Below, piece after piece: positions 44,384 through 53,562 of a DNA stretch of 64,000 nucleotides. Location: the NCBI GenBank assembly GCA_965248735.1, contig OZ252146.1, forward strand, positions 1,178,001-1,242,000, read 5' to 3'. The stretch comes from Aldehydirespirator sp965248735. GTDB taxonomy: Bacteria; Actinomycetota; Acidimicrobiia; Acidimicrobiales; Aldehydirespiratoraceae. The notes below the pieces were generated by a model. That model was given only the letters and a program-made list of their open reading frames with translations, was not told the origin of the DNA and did not search any database. Every line of letters begins with the position of its first letter. The stretch's first letter is position 1. The translations under genes were made by a program, and so were the position numbers.

Positions 44384-44468
44384 TCTACAGCTCGGGCGGG
44401 CTGAACGAAGTGGAGAGACGCGACCTCCTGCTGCGCACGGCCCGAGCCTGATCTACAGCTCGGGCAGG
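44333..44468. repeat. 68-bp tandem duplication of the WhiB 3' end
   Basis: 44333-44400 and 44401-44468 are nearly identical, including the last 17 codons and stop of the WhiB gene and the start of the intergenic bases. The second copy overlaps the last codons of selB, which reads in the opposite direction. Confidence 0.9.
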
Positions 44469-46171
44469 CGGGGGCCGGCGATGCGCAGGTCGCCGCGCCG
44501 GCGGGTCACGCCGGTGCTGTCGAGCCGGGCCAGTAGCGCCAGGGCGTACTTTCGGGTGGTGCCCCAGGCGTCGCGGGCCTCGGCGACCGTCACCCCCTCG
44601 GGCTGATCGGCGAGCAGCCGGGCCACCACCACCGCGGCCTCGTCGACGGCGGACGCCGCGAAGTGGATGCTGCCGCTCTCGACCAGCCGACCCTGCCTGA
44701 CCAGCAGACGCAGCTCGTCGCCGATGACACCGCTGGGAGCCGGCGGCGAGAACGGCTCGGCCTCGGCCGCGGCTACGAAGGGATGGTCGGCCAGCGGGTC
44801 TGCGCTGTCGGCGGCGCGGGCTCGGCCCTCGCCGGTGGCGATGCCGTCGATGGTGTCGATCACGGCCCGCTCGAAATCGTCGAGCCCGGCCAGGTCGAGC
44901 CCGAGAGGCCCGGCGTCGGCCACCGCGTCGGCGAGCTGACGCTTGGTGTGCTCCAGATACTCGGGATCCACCGCCCACCGTCCCAGATCGGGGGGACGGG
45001 CGGCGCCGATGAGCTCCTCCAGGCGCGCCGCGTCTATGCGGCCCCGCTCGGCGATGATCCGCTCCACCGATCGGTTGGGGCGGGCCCGTGAAGCGGGCAG
45101 CACCGGATCTACGTCGAGCACCTCGCCTCCCCCGACCGTCTCGGACCGTCCCGACTCGCGCAGGATGAAGCGGTCTCCCATGCACAGCGGCAGCCGCAGG
45201 GGAAGGTGCAGCCGGACCAGCCCGGACCGCCCCGGCTCGATGGCTGATGGCCCCAGCACCCGCAGCTCCACGGGATGCTCGCCCGAGCCGATGTAGGCGA
45301 CGTACGCGCCCCGCCGGGTGACCGGATGGTCGAGCGAGGCCAGCACCGAGAGCTCCGCGTCGATGGTGTGGGCGGCGTGCCACTGCTCGGCCCGCACCAC
45401 TGCGTCTCCCCGGGCCACGTCGCGGAGGCCCGCGCCGACGAGGTTGACCGCCACCCGGTTGCCGGGGCCCATCTCGTCGCACTGCTGGTGCAGGCTCTGC
45501 AGGGCTCGCACCCGCACGCTGCGGCCCGCGGGCAGCACGGCGAGGTTGTCGTCGGTTCGGAGCCGCCCGCCGGTCAGGGTGCCGGTCACCACCGTGCCCG
45601 ACCCCTTGATGGCGAAGGCCCGGTCCACCCACAGCCGGGGCCGGTCCCGGTCGGCCGCGGTCGGGGTGACAGCCAGCAGATCGTCCAGCGCCACCACCAA
45701 TCCGTCCATGCCGGTGCCGGTCACCGCGTCGGTGGCCACGATGGGCGCCTCGGCCAGGAACGTGCCCGCCACATGCTCGGCCACGTCGAGGCGGGCCAGC
45801 TCCACCAGATCGTCGTCGGCCTCGCCCGCCTTGGTCAGCGCCACCAGCCCGTGGCTCAGGCCCAACAGTTGCAGGATGCGCAGGTGCTCCTCGGACTGGG
45901 GCTTCCATCCCTCGGCGACGTCCACCACGAACACGCAGGCGTCCACACCGCTGACCCCGGCCAGCATGTTCTTGAGGAACCGGACATGGCCGGGCACGTC
46001 GATGAAGGCGACCTGCCGCCCCGACGGCAGCGGCATCGAAGCGAAGCCCAAGTCGATGGTCAGGCCGCGCTCCTTCTCCTCGGCCCACCGGTCGGGGTCG
46101 GTGCCGGTCAGGGCCCGCACCAGGGTGCTCTTGCCGTGATCGACATGGCCGGCGGTGGCGACTACATGCAT
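44453..46171 (-). CDS. selB: Selenocysteine-specific elongation factor SelB
   Basis: 572 residues. The GTPase part shows GHVDHGKST (G1), DVPGH (G3) and LTKAG at the G4 position, and the N-terminus MHVVATAGHVDHGK sets the start. EF-Tu-like domains 2 and 3 follow, then C-terminal winged-helix repeats (about 380-572) that bind the mRNA SECIS. It delivers Sec-tRNA to UGA codons. It is preceded by selA on the same strand with a 10-nt gap, a typical selAB operon; selD and selC are not in the window. Confidence 0.93.
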   Translation of the reverse strand: MHVVATAGHVDHGKSTLVRALTGTDPDRWAEEKERGLTIDLGFASMPLPSGRQVAFIDVPGHVRFLKNMLAGVSGVDACVFVVDVAEGWKPQSEEHLRILQLLGLSHGLVALTKAGEADDDLVELARLDVAEHVAGTFLAEAPIVATDAVTGTGMDGLVVALDDLLAVTPTAADRDRPRLWVDRAFAIKGSGTVVTGTLTGGRLRTDDNLAVLPAGRSVRVRALQSLHQQCDEMGPGNRVAVNLVGAGLRDVARGDAVVRAEQWHAAHTIDAELSVLASLDHPVTRRGAYVAYIGSGEHPVELRVLGPSAIEPGRSGLVRLHLPLRLPLCMGDRFILRESGRSETVGGGEVLDVDPVLPASRARPNRSVERIIAERGRIDAARLEELIGAARPPDLGRWAVDPEYLEHTKRQLADAVADAGPLGLDLAGLDDFERAVIDTIDGIATGEGRARAADSADPLADHPFVAAAEAEPFSPPAPSGVIGDELRLLVRQGRLVESGSIHFAASAVDEAAVVVARLLADQPEGVTVAEARDAWGTTRKYALALLARLDSTGVTRRRGDLRIAGPRLPEL

Positions 46172-46181
46172 GCGGGACGTC

Positions 46182-47474
46182 TCAGCCGGGCAGGCCGGCC
46201 ACCTCGCGCAGGGCCTCGACCACCTCGGCGTCGTCGTCGGGGTGCACGGTCCGCAGATCGACGACGGTGGTGCCTTCGACCACTCGGGCGATGATGGGCC
46301 GCGGGCGGGACCGCAGCGGCTCGCGGTGGTCGCCGGGCACGGCCACGCCCACCGACTCGATCTCGACGCCGGGCAGGGTGCCCCCTCCGGGCGTGGCCGC
46401 GGTTGTGACCGCCTCGATGCCGTCGTAGGCGCCGAGGCGGCCCCGCAGCTGTGAGGGTGTGAGCGCGGCCATGCGCCAGAACTCGATGGCATCACCGTCG
46501 CCGCGCAGGTAGGCCAGCGCAGTGTGCTGCAGCGCGGCCAGCACCAGCGAGCCGGGTCGCAGGGCCCGGGCCAGCCGGTGGCGGCGGCAGGCCTCGACCA
46601 GGTCGGCCCGCCCGGCGATGATGCCGGCCTGGGGGCCGCCCAGGAGCTTGTCGCCGGAGAACGTCACCAGGTCCGCGCCGGCTTCGAGGGCCTGGCGGGC
46701 CGCGGGCTCGCGGTCCAGCCACGGCGGGGGCCCGCCGGCCAGCCAGCCGCAGCGGCTGTCGAGCAGCCCCGACCCGATGTCGGCCACCAGGGGCGGGCCC
46801 AGGTCGGCCAGTTCGGCCGTGCGGGGCGCCTCGGTGTAGCCCACCACCCGGAAGTTGGACTGGTGGACCTGGACCACCACGGCCACATCGTTGGCGGGGT
46901 CGGCCAGCGCCGCGGCGTAGTCGGCCCGGCGGGTGCGGTTGGTGGTCCCCACCTCCACCAGCCGGGCGCCCGACCAGGCCATCACGTCGGGCACCCTGAA
47001 GCCGCCGCCGATCTCGACGAGCTCGCCGCGCGACACCACCGCGTCGCGGCCCTCGGCCAGCGCGGCCAGCACGAGCATCACCGCCGCCGCGCAGTTGTTG
47101 ACGGCCATGGCCGCCTCGGCCCCGCAGGCTCGGGCCAGCAGCGCGGGCGCCCCGGTCTGGCGGTCGCCGCGCTCGCCGGTGTCGAGGTCGAGCTCCAGGT
47201 TCGAGTAGTCGGCGCTCTGGTAGAAGCTGAGCGGCGCCCGGCCGAGGTTGGTGTGCAGCAGCACGCCGGTGGCGTTGATCACCGGCGTGAGCATCAGCCG
47301 GCGGGTGCGCTCCGCCCGCGCCTGGGCCGAGCCGGGGTCGCCGGCCGCGACTGCGCCCCGGGCCGCGTCCACCAGCAGGGCATGGGGCAGGCCGGTCCCG
47401 GCCAGCGAGCGGGCCAGCCGGTCCACTGAGGGTGGTCGATCCTGGGGCGACACGTTGGCGACAAGGCTACGCAC
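46182..47474 (-). CDS. selA: L-seryl-tRNA(Sec) selenium transferase
   Basis: 430 residues. INATGVLLHTNLGRAPL is the SelA entry motif and TFSGDKLLGGPQAG carries the pyridoxal phosphate Lys. SelA converts Ser-tRNA(Sec) to Sec-tRNA(Sec) with selenophosphate as a decameric ring. Together with SelB it shows that this organism decodes UGA as selenocysteine, in agreement with the UGSC gene in the same window. Confidence 0.95.
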   Translation of the reverse strand: MRSLVANVSPQDRPPSVDRLARSLAGTGLPHALLVDAARGAVAAGDPGSAQARAERTRRLMLTPVINATGVLLHTNLGRAPLSFYQSADYSNLELDLDTGERGDRQTGAPALLARACGAEAAMAVNNCAAAVMLVLAALAEGRDAVVSRGELVEIGGGFRVPDVMAWSGARLVEVGTTNRTRRADYAAALADPANDVAVVVQVHQSNFRVVGYTEAPRTAELADLGPPLVADIGSGLLDSRCGWLAGGPPPWLDREPAARQALEAGADLVTFSGDKLLGGPQAGIIAGRADLVEACRRHRLARALRPGSLVLAALQHTALAYLRGDGDAIEFWRMAALTPSQLRGRLGAYDGIEAVTTAATPGGGTLPGVEIESVGVAVPGDHREPLRSRPRPIIARVVEGTTVVDLRTVHPDDDAEVVEALREVAGLPG

Positions 47475-47608
47475 CCGCTTGCGAGGGTTGCGCTGGCCGG
47501 GCGTGAGGTCGCCGGTGCGGTCTGCAGGCGGCAGGGTTGGGGCCGCGGAACTGTCCCTGTCGGCCCGCGGTCAACGCGAGGCGGCGCCCGTACGCTGGGG
47601 GCGTGTTC

Positions 47609-48154
47609 ATGGTGCTGCTCCTGGCGCTGCTGTGTGTGCCGCTGCTAGAGCTGTACGTGATCATCCAGGTGGCCGACGGGATGGGCACCGGCGAGACCAT
47701 CCTTCTGCTGATCGCGGTGTCGGTAGTGGGGGCGTGGATGGTGCGCCGCTCCGGGCTGGGCGTCCTCAACCAGATCCAGATCCGCCTCAACCGGGGCGAG
47801 CTGCCCGCGGGGGAGCTGGTGGACGGGCTGCTGATACTGATCGCCGGTGCGCTGATGCTCACCCCCGGCTTCCTCACCGACGGGGTGGGGCTGCTGCTGC
47901 TGTTCCCGCCCACCCGGCTAGTGGTGCGGTCGCTGCTGGTGCGCCGCTTCGCCAAGAAGATCACCGTCGGCGGATGGTCGCCGGGACCCGGCGGGCGGGG
48001 CGGATTCGGCTTCGGCTACACCTCGGGCGGCGACCATCGTTGGCCCGGCGGGCACGGCGGATTCGGCGCGGACGGATCCGACGTCCGTGATGTGGACGAG
48101 GGGCGCGAGGTAGGGGACGGCCGACCGAACAGGGAGGACCAAGATGGAGATTGA
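47609..48154 (+). CDS. fxsA: FxsA-family membrane protein
   Basis: About 181 residues; GTG at 47603 is an equally possible start. Hydrophobic PLLELYVIIQVADGMG, then ILLLIAVSVVGAWMVRRSG and GALMLTPGFLTDGVGLLLL, are the FxsA signature with about three membrane segments. The Gly/Trp/Asp-rich C-terminus is cytoplasmic. E. coli FxsA counteracts F-plasmid exclusion of phage T7; the normal cellular role is unknown. A 13-bp duplication spans the junction with the next gene. Confidence 0.85.
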   Translation: MVLLLALLCVPLLELYVIIQVADGMGTGETILLLIAVSVVGAWMVRRSGLGVLNQIQIRLNRGELPAGELVDGLLILIAGALMLTPGFLTDGVGLLLLFPPTRLVVRSLLVRRFAKKITVGGWSPGPGGRGGFGFGYTSGGDHRWPGGHGGFGADGSDVRDVDEGREVGDGRPNREDQDGD

Positions 48155-48156
48155 AG

Positions 48157-49326
48157 ATGGAGATTGACCCCGGCGCCACGGCCGCCGTGGACGAGGTGCT
48201 CACCACCACCCGCGCCGCGCGGCGGCGCCTCGACCTCGAGCGCGACGTGGACGACGAGATCATCCTGGACTGCATCGACATCGCCGAGCAGGCGCCCACC
48301 GGGGGCAACCAGGGCAGCCGGCGCTGGCTCATCGTGCGCGATCCCGAGATCAAGCAGCGCCTGGCCGAGCTGTACCGCGACGTGATCGGCAACCGCATGA
48401 TCGAGGCCCGCGACCGTCTGGCCGGCACCGGAGACCCGCGGGAGCGGGCCATGCTCTCCTCGGCCCACCTAGCCGAGCGTCTGGGCGAGGTGCCGGCCAT
48501 CGTCATCCCGGTGATCCTGGGCCGCCACGACGGCAGCGGCCGCCCCGGCCTGTTCGACTCGGTGATCCAGAGCGGCTGGAGCTTCTGCCTGGCCCTGCGG
48601 GCCCGGGGACTGGGCACGGCCTGGACCACCGCCGGGCTGGCCAAAGCTCCCGAGATCAAAAACCTGCTCGGCATTCCCGACGACGTGACCGAGATCGCCA
48701 TGTTCCCGGTGGCCTGGACGATCGGCACCGACTTCAAGCGGGCCCGGCGGCACCCGGCCCGCAACATCGCCTACTTCGACGGCTACGCCCGCACCTACGA
48801 GCGGGGCCCCAGCAACCCGGTGCGCCTGGCTGACGGACCCGGCACCGTCGCCGAGGCCGACATACGGGCCGAGCCGGCCGCGGTGTGGGCCCGGGTGACC
48901 GATATCAACGTGCCCGCGGAGTTCTCCGAGGAGTTCGTGGGGGCCCAATGGCAGGCCCCGAGCGACGGGCCGGCTCTGGGCGCCCGCTTCGTGGGCCGCA
49001 ACCACCATCCGGCCCGCGGCGACTGGGAGGTGCCGTGCTTCGTGGACGTGTACCGCGAGCTGGAGGCGTTCGGCTGGTGCACCAGCGACGTCGACGACCC
49101 CGGCGCCCGCTGGCGCTTCGACCTGGAGCCCATCGTGGGCGGCACCCGGCTGCGCTTCAGGGGCATCCTGGGGCCGGGCCCATCGGGCCTCGACGGCATC
49201 ATCGAGGCCCGCCCCGACCTGGAGCCCCGCATCGTCGCCCGCCGCATCGGCGAGCACCGGGCCAACATGCAGCGGGTGGTGGACGGGATCAAGGCGCTGC
49301 TGGAGCAGGCGCCCGTGAGGTCCTGA
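48157..49326 (+). CDS. Nitroreductase fused to SRPBCC domain
   Basis: 389 residues. Residues 1 to about 215 are an FMN-dependent nitroreductase (TRAARRRLDLERDVDDEII, EQAPTGGNQGSRRWLIV, then GLGTAWTT and a final GIPDDV segment). Residues about 230-385 resemble an SRPBCC/polyketide cyclase lipid-binding fold (FSEEFVGAQWQAP; HHPARGDWEVPCFV; RWRFDLEPIVGGTRLRF). Fusions of this type suggest reduction of a hydrophobic ligand held by the second domain. The ATG is in the second copy of a 13-bp duplication (48142-48167), and the first copy has the better-spaced Shine-Dalgarno but opens only a 7-codon frame. Confidence 0.82.
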   Translation: MEIDPGATAAVDEVLTTTRAARRRLDLERDVDDEIILDCIDIAEQAPTGGNQGSRRWLIVRDPEIKQRLAELYRDVIGNRMIEARDRLAGTGDPRERAMLSSAHLAERLGEVPAIVIPVILGRHDGSGRPGLFDSVIQSGWSFCLALRARGLGTAWTTAGLAKAPEIKNLLGIPDDVTEIAMFPVAWTIGTDFKRARRHPARNIAYFDGYARTYERGPSNPVRLADGPGTVAEADIRAEPAAVWARVTDINVPAEFSEEFVGAQWQAPSDGPALGARFVGRNHHPARGDWEVPCFVDVYRELEAFGWCTSDVDDPGARWRFDLEPIVGGTRLRFRGILGPGPSGLDGIIEARPDLEPRIVARRIGEHRANMQRVVDGIKALLEQAPVRS

Positions 49327-49396
49327 CCGTGGCCCGCGCGCGTCCCGAACTGTGTCATATTGGCGGGAGAGCGCGAATAGTTCGGGTGGGCGGCCC

Positions 49397-50437
49397 ATGA
49401 GGACTTCGGTCCAGCTCACCGCCGACGGGGCGCCGTGGCCCGATCTGGTCGACTTCGTGGTCGGGGCTGAGGCCCTGGGCGTGGACGCGGTGTGGGTGGC
49501 CGAGGCGTGGGGGTCCGACGCGGTCTCGCCGCTGGGCTACCTGGCGGCCCGCACCGACCGGGTCAGGCTGGGCGCGTCGGTGTTCCAGGTGGGTGCCCGC
49601 TCCGCGGTGATGACGGCCCAGACCGCGCTGACCCTCAACGAGCTGTCGCAGGGACGGTTCGTGCTCGGCCTGGGGGTGTCGGGCCCGCAGGTGATGGAGG
49701 GCCTTCACGGTGTGCGCTTCGCCGATCCGGTGGGCCGTATGGCCGAGACGCTAGAAGTGATCGGTCGGGCCTTCTCCGGTGAGCGAATCGCCTACGAGGG
49801 CCGACATCTGCAGCTTCCCCTGCCCGGTGGCGAGGGCAAGTCGATGCGCCTGTCGATGCGGCCCGAGACGGTCCCGCCCGTGTATCTGGCCTCGATGCTG
49901 CCCCGGATGCTGGCGCTGACCGGCGAGCGGGCCGACGGCTGGCTGGGCACCAGCTTCGTGCCCGAAGGCGCCGAGGACGCATACTTCGCGCACCTGCGAG
50001 CGGGCGCAGCCCGAGCCGGGCGGACCCTCCACGACATCGACGTCTGCCAGGGAGCCGAGGTCGCCTTCGCGAAGGACGAGGCCGAGCTGGCCGGCATGAT
50101 CGACGCCCGCCGGGCCGGGCTGGCCTTCAGCCTGGGCGGCATGGGTTCGGCCGTATCCAACTTCTACAACTCGGCCTACGCCCGCCAGGGCTTTGCCGAG
50201 GTGGCCGCCGAGTCGCAGCGCTTGTGGCTGGCCGGCGACCGCCGAGCCGCGGCCGCGGCTATCCCCGACAAGATGGTGCTGGCCACCACCCTCATCGGCA
50301 CCGCCGAGATGGTGCGCGGCCGGCTGGCCGTGTGGGCTGCTGCCGGGGTCGACACCGTGCGCCTATATCCCGCGGGCGACACCGTCGACGACCGCCTCGA
50401 CACCCTCGGCCAGGCCTTGGACCTGATCCCGGATTGA
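49397..50437 (+). CDS. LLM-class (F420/FMN) oxidoreductase
   Basis: 346 residues of the luciferase-like monooxygenase fold. AEALGVDAVWVAEAWGSDA, then LGASVFQVGARSAVMTAQTALTLNELSQGRFVLGLG and GVDTVRLYP near the end are typical of the F420-dependent LLM group of Actinomycetota. It reduces or oxidises an organic substrate with F420 or FMN; the substrate is unknown. The start ATG fits the first beta strand (RTSVQL). Confidence 0.88.
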   Translation: MRTSVQLTADGAPWPDLVDFVVGAEALGVDAVWVAEAWGSDAVSPLGYLAARTDRVRLGASVFQVGARSAVMTAQTALTLNELSQGRFVLGLGVSGPQVMEGLHGVRFADPVGRMAETLEVIGRAFSGERIAYEGRHLQLPLPGGEGKSMRLSMRPETVPPVYLASMLPRMLALTGERADGWLGTSFVPEGAEDAYFAHLRAGAARAGRTLHDIDVCQGAEVAFAKDEAELAGMIDARRAGLAFSLGGMGSAVSNFYNSAYARQGFAEVAAESQRLWLAGDRRAAAAAIPDKMVLATTLIGTAEMVRGRLAVWAAAGVDTVRLYPAGDTVDDRLDTLGQALDLIPD

Positions 50438-50573
50438 GGGAGCGGGCCGCGCTGGTGAGCCGGCTCAGGCGGGCTGAATCGATGCGTTGCCGCCGCGGTC
50501 ACCATCCTGGGATCGCTGTCCTGACATACTTGGGTCACGTGAGCGTTGGTCGATGATCGAACGGAGGGCATCC

Positions 50574-51806
50574 ATGCCTCCGGCCCCGCCCGCGCTGGTT
50601 GCGGCGAGGCGGGCACTGGTGATCGCTGTGGCTGCACTGGCGGTCGCCGGTTTGGCGGTGGTGGTCGCGCTCCGGGGCGATCCCCAGGGCGACCCGGCTG
50701 GGAGCGCGGCCCCCGAACAGGCCCAGGCTGACGCGGCCGCGGCTCGGGCCGAGGCTGAAGCGGCCTCCGCCGTGGCCGACGCGGCCGCCGCCATAGCCGG
50801 AGAGGCCGCCGCCCGGGCAGCGGCCGCGGAGGAGGCACTCGCCGCGGCTCTGGCTGAGGCCGGCGGGGCCGTTGCCCCCGAGGTCATTGCCAAGCTCGAG
50901 GCACAGCTGGAGGAGGTGCGGACCCTCGCGGCCACTGCTCTGGTTGCGGCCGATACGGCTGCCACCGTCGGGGAGGCCCCCACTGCCGATGCGACTCCCG
51001 AGGAGGCGGCCCTGGTTGAGGATGCCCCCGAGTCCGAGGAGGCGGCCGCGGTTGAGGATGCGCCCGTGCCCGAGGAGGCGGCCGCGGTTGAGGATGCCCC
51101 CGTGCCCGAGGACACGGCCGTTGCCCTTCCCGGTGAGCCTTACGAGTTCGGCCCGTCCGCAGGTGCCGGGCTGGCGGTCGTCGGGGTCGCGCACGACAGC
51201 GCTCTGAACATCCGCGACGTCCCCAACGGCGAGGTCATTGCCAGGCTGGACAACGTGATGGACGGGGTCCGCGATCCTGCCGTCTATGTACGCGAGCCGG
51301 ACTCCGACGACATCATCGCCACAGTCGACCTGCAGCGAGGGATTGTCGCTACCGGCAACGCCCGCAAGCTGTCGACGACCACCTGGCACGAACTGCGGGT
51401 CGGGGACCTCCTGGGCTGGGCCAGCGGCACCTATCTTGCGCCCCTCGGAGCGGACCGCGACGCCACCGCCGAGGTCGTGGAGGCTCTGGGCGGGACCCCG
51501 ACAGCCGATACCTTGAGCGATCTCGGCCTGCGGGTCTCCGGCGTGTTCGCGTCCAGCGGCGAGGTGCAGTCGCGAACAACGATCTCGTCCCGGCCGGGCG
51601 TGTTCGAGGCTCTGGGCGACATCACCCTCGACGTGCTCGGCCTGCCCGATGACGCCGTCCGGGGCTATCGCATCAACATCACAGCCGACGCAGGCGCCGA
51701 GGACTGGACGCAGGACGATGCGGGGCCATTCACGCTCCGATCTGTCACCGTGACGCCAATCTGCGACAGCCACCGAGGCGTCAGCGACGACGGCCTCTGC
51801 GTCTAG
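50574..51806 (+). CDS. Membrane-anchored protein with coiled-coil stalk, paralogue A
   Basis: About 410 residues from ATG 50574 (GGAGGG 6 nt upstream). One N-terminal anchor (about 12-34) is followed by an Ala/Glu coiled coil (about 45-145) and Glu/Pro repeats (VEDAPVPEEAAA). The C-terminal half is shared with the gene at 53563: LPGEPYEFGP, then an SH3-like NIRDVPNGEVIARL, WHELRVGDLLGWASGTYLAP, and the ending CDSHRGVSDDGLC. Probably a cell-envelope protein, function unknown. An insert of about 25 residues after ARLDNV (VYVREPDSDDIIATV) distinguishes it from its paralogue. Confidence 0.7.
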   Translation: MPPAPPALVAARRALVIAVAALAVAGLAVVVALRGDPQGDPAGSAAPEQAQADAAAARAEAEAASAVADAAAAIAGEAAARAAAAEEALAAALAEAGGAVAPEVIAKLEAQLEEVRTLAATALVAADTAATVGEAPTADATPEEAALVEDAPESEEAAAVEDAPVPEEAAAVEDAPVPEDTAVALPGEPYEFGPSAGAGLAVVGVAHDSALNIRDVPNGEVIARLDNVMDGVRDPAVYVREPDSDDIIATVDLQRGIVATGNARKLSTTTWHELRVGDLLGWASGTYLAPLGADRDATAEVVEALGGTPTADTLSDLGLRVSGVFASSGEVQSRTTISSRPGVFEALGDITLDVLGLPDDAVRGYRINITADAGAEDWTQDDAGPFTLRSVTVTPICDSHRGVSDDGLCV

Positions 51807-51903
51807 GGGTGGTATCACCCCGGCCTCGGGGATCTTCCAGCCCGGAGGACATCGCGCCGATGGTCGGCGGCCTCGCCGCCGCCGGTGGGGGACGGGAACT
51901 CGC

Positions 51904-53496
51904 ATGAGTCTGCGGGTGCTGGCCGGGGTGATCCTGGTGCTGGCCGCGGCCTCATACGCGGTGTTCGGGGCGGCTCCGGCCGCCTGGGCCCAACTCTCCG
52001 ACTCCGAGGCGGCCGGCGTGCACCGCAGCGCGGTCGAGGCGCTCGATGTTGCGGGGATTCTGCGCGGCACCGGCTGCACATTCGATCGGCTCTGCCCGCA
52101 GGAGCCGCTGCCCCGCTGGGCGATGGCGGTGTGGTTGGTGCGAGCCCTGGACGGGCGCGACCCCCCGCGCTCGGGCGACTCCCGCTTCGCCGACGTCGCG
52201 TCGTGGCAATGGTGGGCGCCCCACGTGGAGCGTCTCGCCGATCTGGGCATCACCAGGGGGTGCAAGACCGGCCCGGCCCGCTTCTGCCCGGACCAGCCCG
52301 TATCCCGGGCCCAGATGGCCAGCTTCCTGCAGCGGGCCTTCCGGCTCAGCCCGGCCCCGTCCGCGGGGTTCACCGACACGCGCGGCAGCACCCACGAGCA
52401 CGCCATCGACGCGCTGGCCGAGGCCCGCATAACCGAGGGCTGCTCGGCCACGCCGGCCCGATACTGCCCGAACGCGCCTGTCACCCGGGCCCAGATGGCG
52501 TCGTTCCTGCACCGGGCCCTGCAGTTCAATGCCACCGTCACCTGGCTGTCAGCGGGCGACTCCTACTCGTCGGGGGTGGGAACCGACCCGCACGCCGAAG
52601 GCCCCTGCCGGCGCAGCCCCGGCGCGGCCGGCCCGGCGGCCGTCGCGATGCTCCGGCGGCAGGGATGGACCGTCGCCCACACCCACACGGCCTGCGAGGG
52701 CGGGTACGTGGAGGACATGTTCAATCAGCGGTCGCCGACACCTGGTCGGATGTCGATGTGGGAGGAGCACGTCGAAACGCTCCGGGGGCCGCAGCGGGTG
52801 GACGTTGTCGCGCTCTCTCTGGGCGGCAACGACATCGGCTTCGAGGATGTGGTCCTGGCCTGCGTGCCGTTCACTCGGATCACCGAGATCGTCCTCGGCT
52901 GCCCGTCGGAGGGCGAGTTGCGAGCGCGGATCGACAGCCTCGTGGATCCTGCGAGAACCTGCCCCGGCACCAGCCGCCGCGGATCGCGGCCGGACTACGG
53001 CTGCGCCCTGCGCATCGACGGCCGGCAGTACGGGTCGATGGCGGACTTCTACCGCGAGATCGTCTCCGAGCGCCTCACCGAGCGGGGCCGCCTGTACGTG
53101 ATCGGCTACCCCAGCCTGATCGCGCCCTCGAGCGAGTGGAGGCTGTTCGATCCGTGCTGGGCGCTGTACAAGCCCGACACCGTCGAGCGGCTGGGCCGGC
53201 TGGCCGAGCATCTCAACCGGCAGCTGGCCGAGGCGGTGAGGCGGGCCAACGAGGCGCTCGGCGCCGAGCGGGTCCACTATGTGGACACGTACACCCCGTT
53301 CCGCGAGGGCAGGCACGAGGTGTGCGGCCGGGGCTCCGACTTCATTCACGGCATCACCCACGTCGGTCTCAACCCCCTGAGCGGCTGGTTCCGGAGTTTC
53401 CACCTGAACAACGCCGGCCACGCCGCGGTGGCGCGGCTTCTCGCCGACAAGGTCGGGTCGACCTTCCAAGCTCCGACAGGCCTGCCGCAGCCTTAG
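51904..53496 (+). CDS. Secreted SLH-repeat SGNH/GDSL hydrolase
   Basis: 530 residues with a signal peptide (about 1-29, APAAWAQ). Three SLH-type repeats (about 38-205) carry FADVASWQWWAPHVERLADLGITRGC and SRAQMASFLQRAF. The SGNH esterase/lipase part (about 212-525) has GDSYSSG (Ser about 220), a GGND block near 307 and HLNNAGH (His about 506). It probably binds the envelope by the SLH-like part and hydrolyses lipids, polysaccharide esters or similar. It sits between two paralogous envelope proteins, so the three genes are likely one functional set. Confidence 0.85.
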   Translation: MSLRVLAGVILVLAAASYAVFGAAPAAWAQLSDSEAAGVHRSAVEALDVAGILRGTGCTFDRLCPQEPLPRWAMAVWLVRALDGRDPPRSGDSRFADVASWQWWAPHVERLADLGITRGCKTGPARFCPDQPVSRAQMASFLQRAFRLSPAPSAGFTDTRGSTHEHAIDALAEARITEGCSATPARYCPNAPVTRAQMASFLHRALQFNATVTWLSAGDSYSSGVGTDPHAEGPCRRSPGAAGPAAVAMLRRQGWTVAHTHTACEGGYVEDMFNQRSPTPGRMSMWEEHVETLRGPQRVDVVALSLGGNDIGFEDVVLACVPFTRITEIVLGCPSEGELRARIDSLVDPARTCPGTSRRGSRPDYGCALRIDGRQYGSMADFYREIVSERLTERGRLYVIGYPSLIAPSSEWRLFDPCWALYKPDTVERLGRLAEHLNRQLAEAVRRANEALGAERVHYVDTYTPFREGRHEVCGRGSDFIHGITHVGLNPLSGWFRSFHLNNAGHAAVARLLADKVGSTFQAPTGLPQP

Positions 53497-53562
53497 CCGG
53501 GAGCGACCGGCTCGCGCCTGGGTTCCCTATCCTTCCCCGGAACGGCTGGCATCGAGCGGAGG

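Noticed and set aside
44401..44451. Second copy of the WhiB end as a separate coding piece
   Set aside because: It has no start of its own and exists only through the 68-bp duplication.
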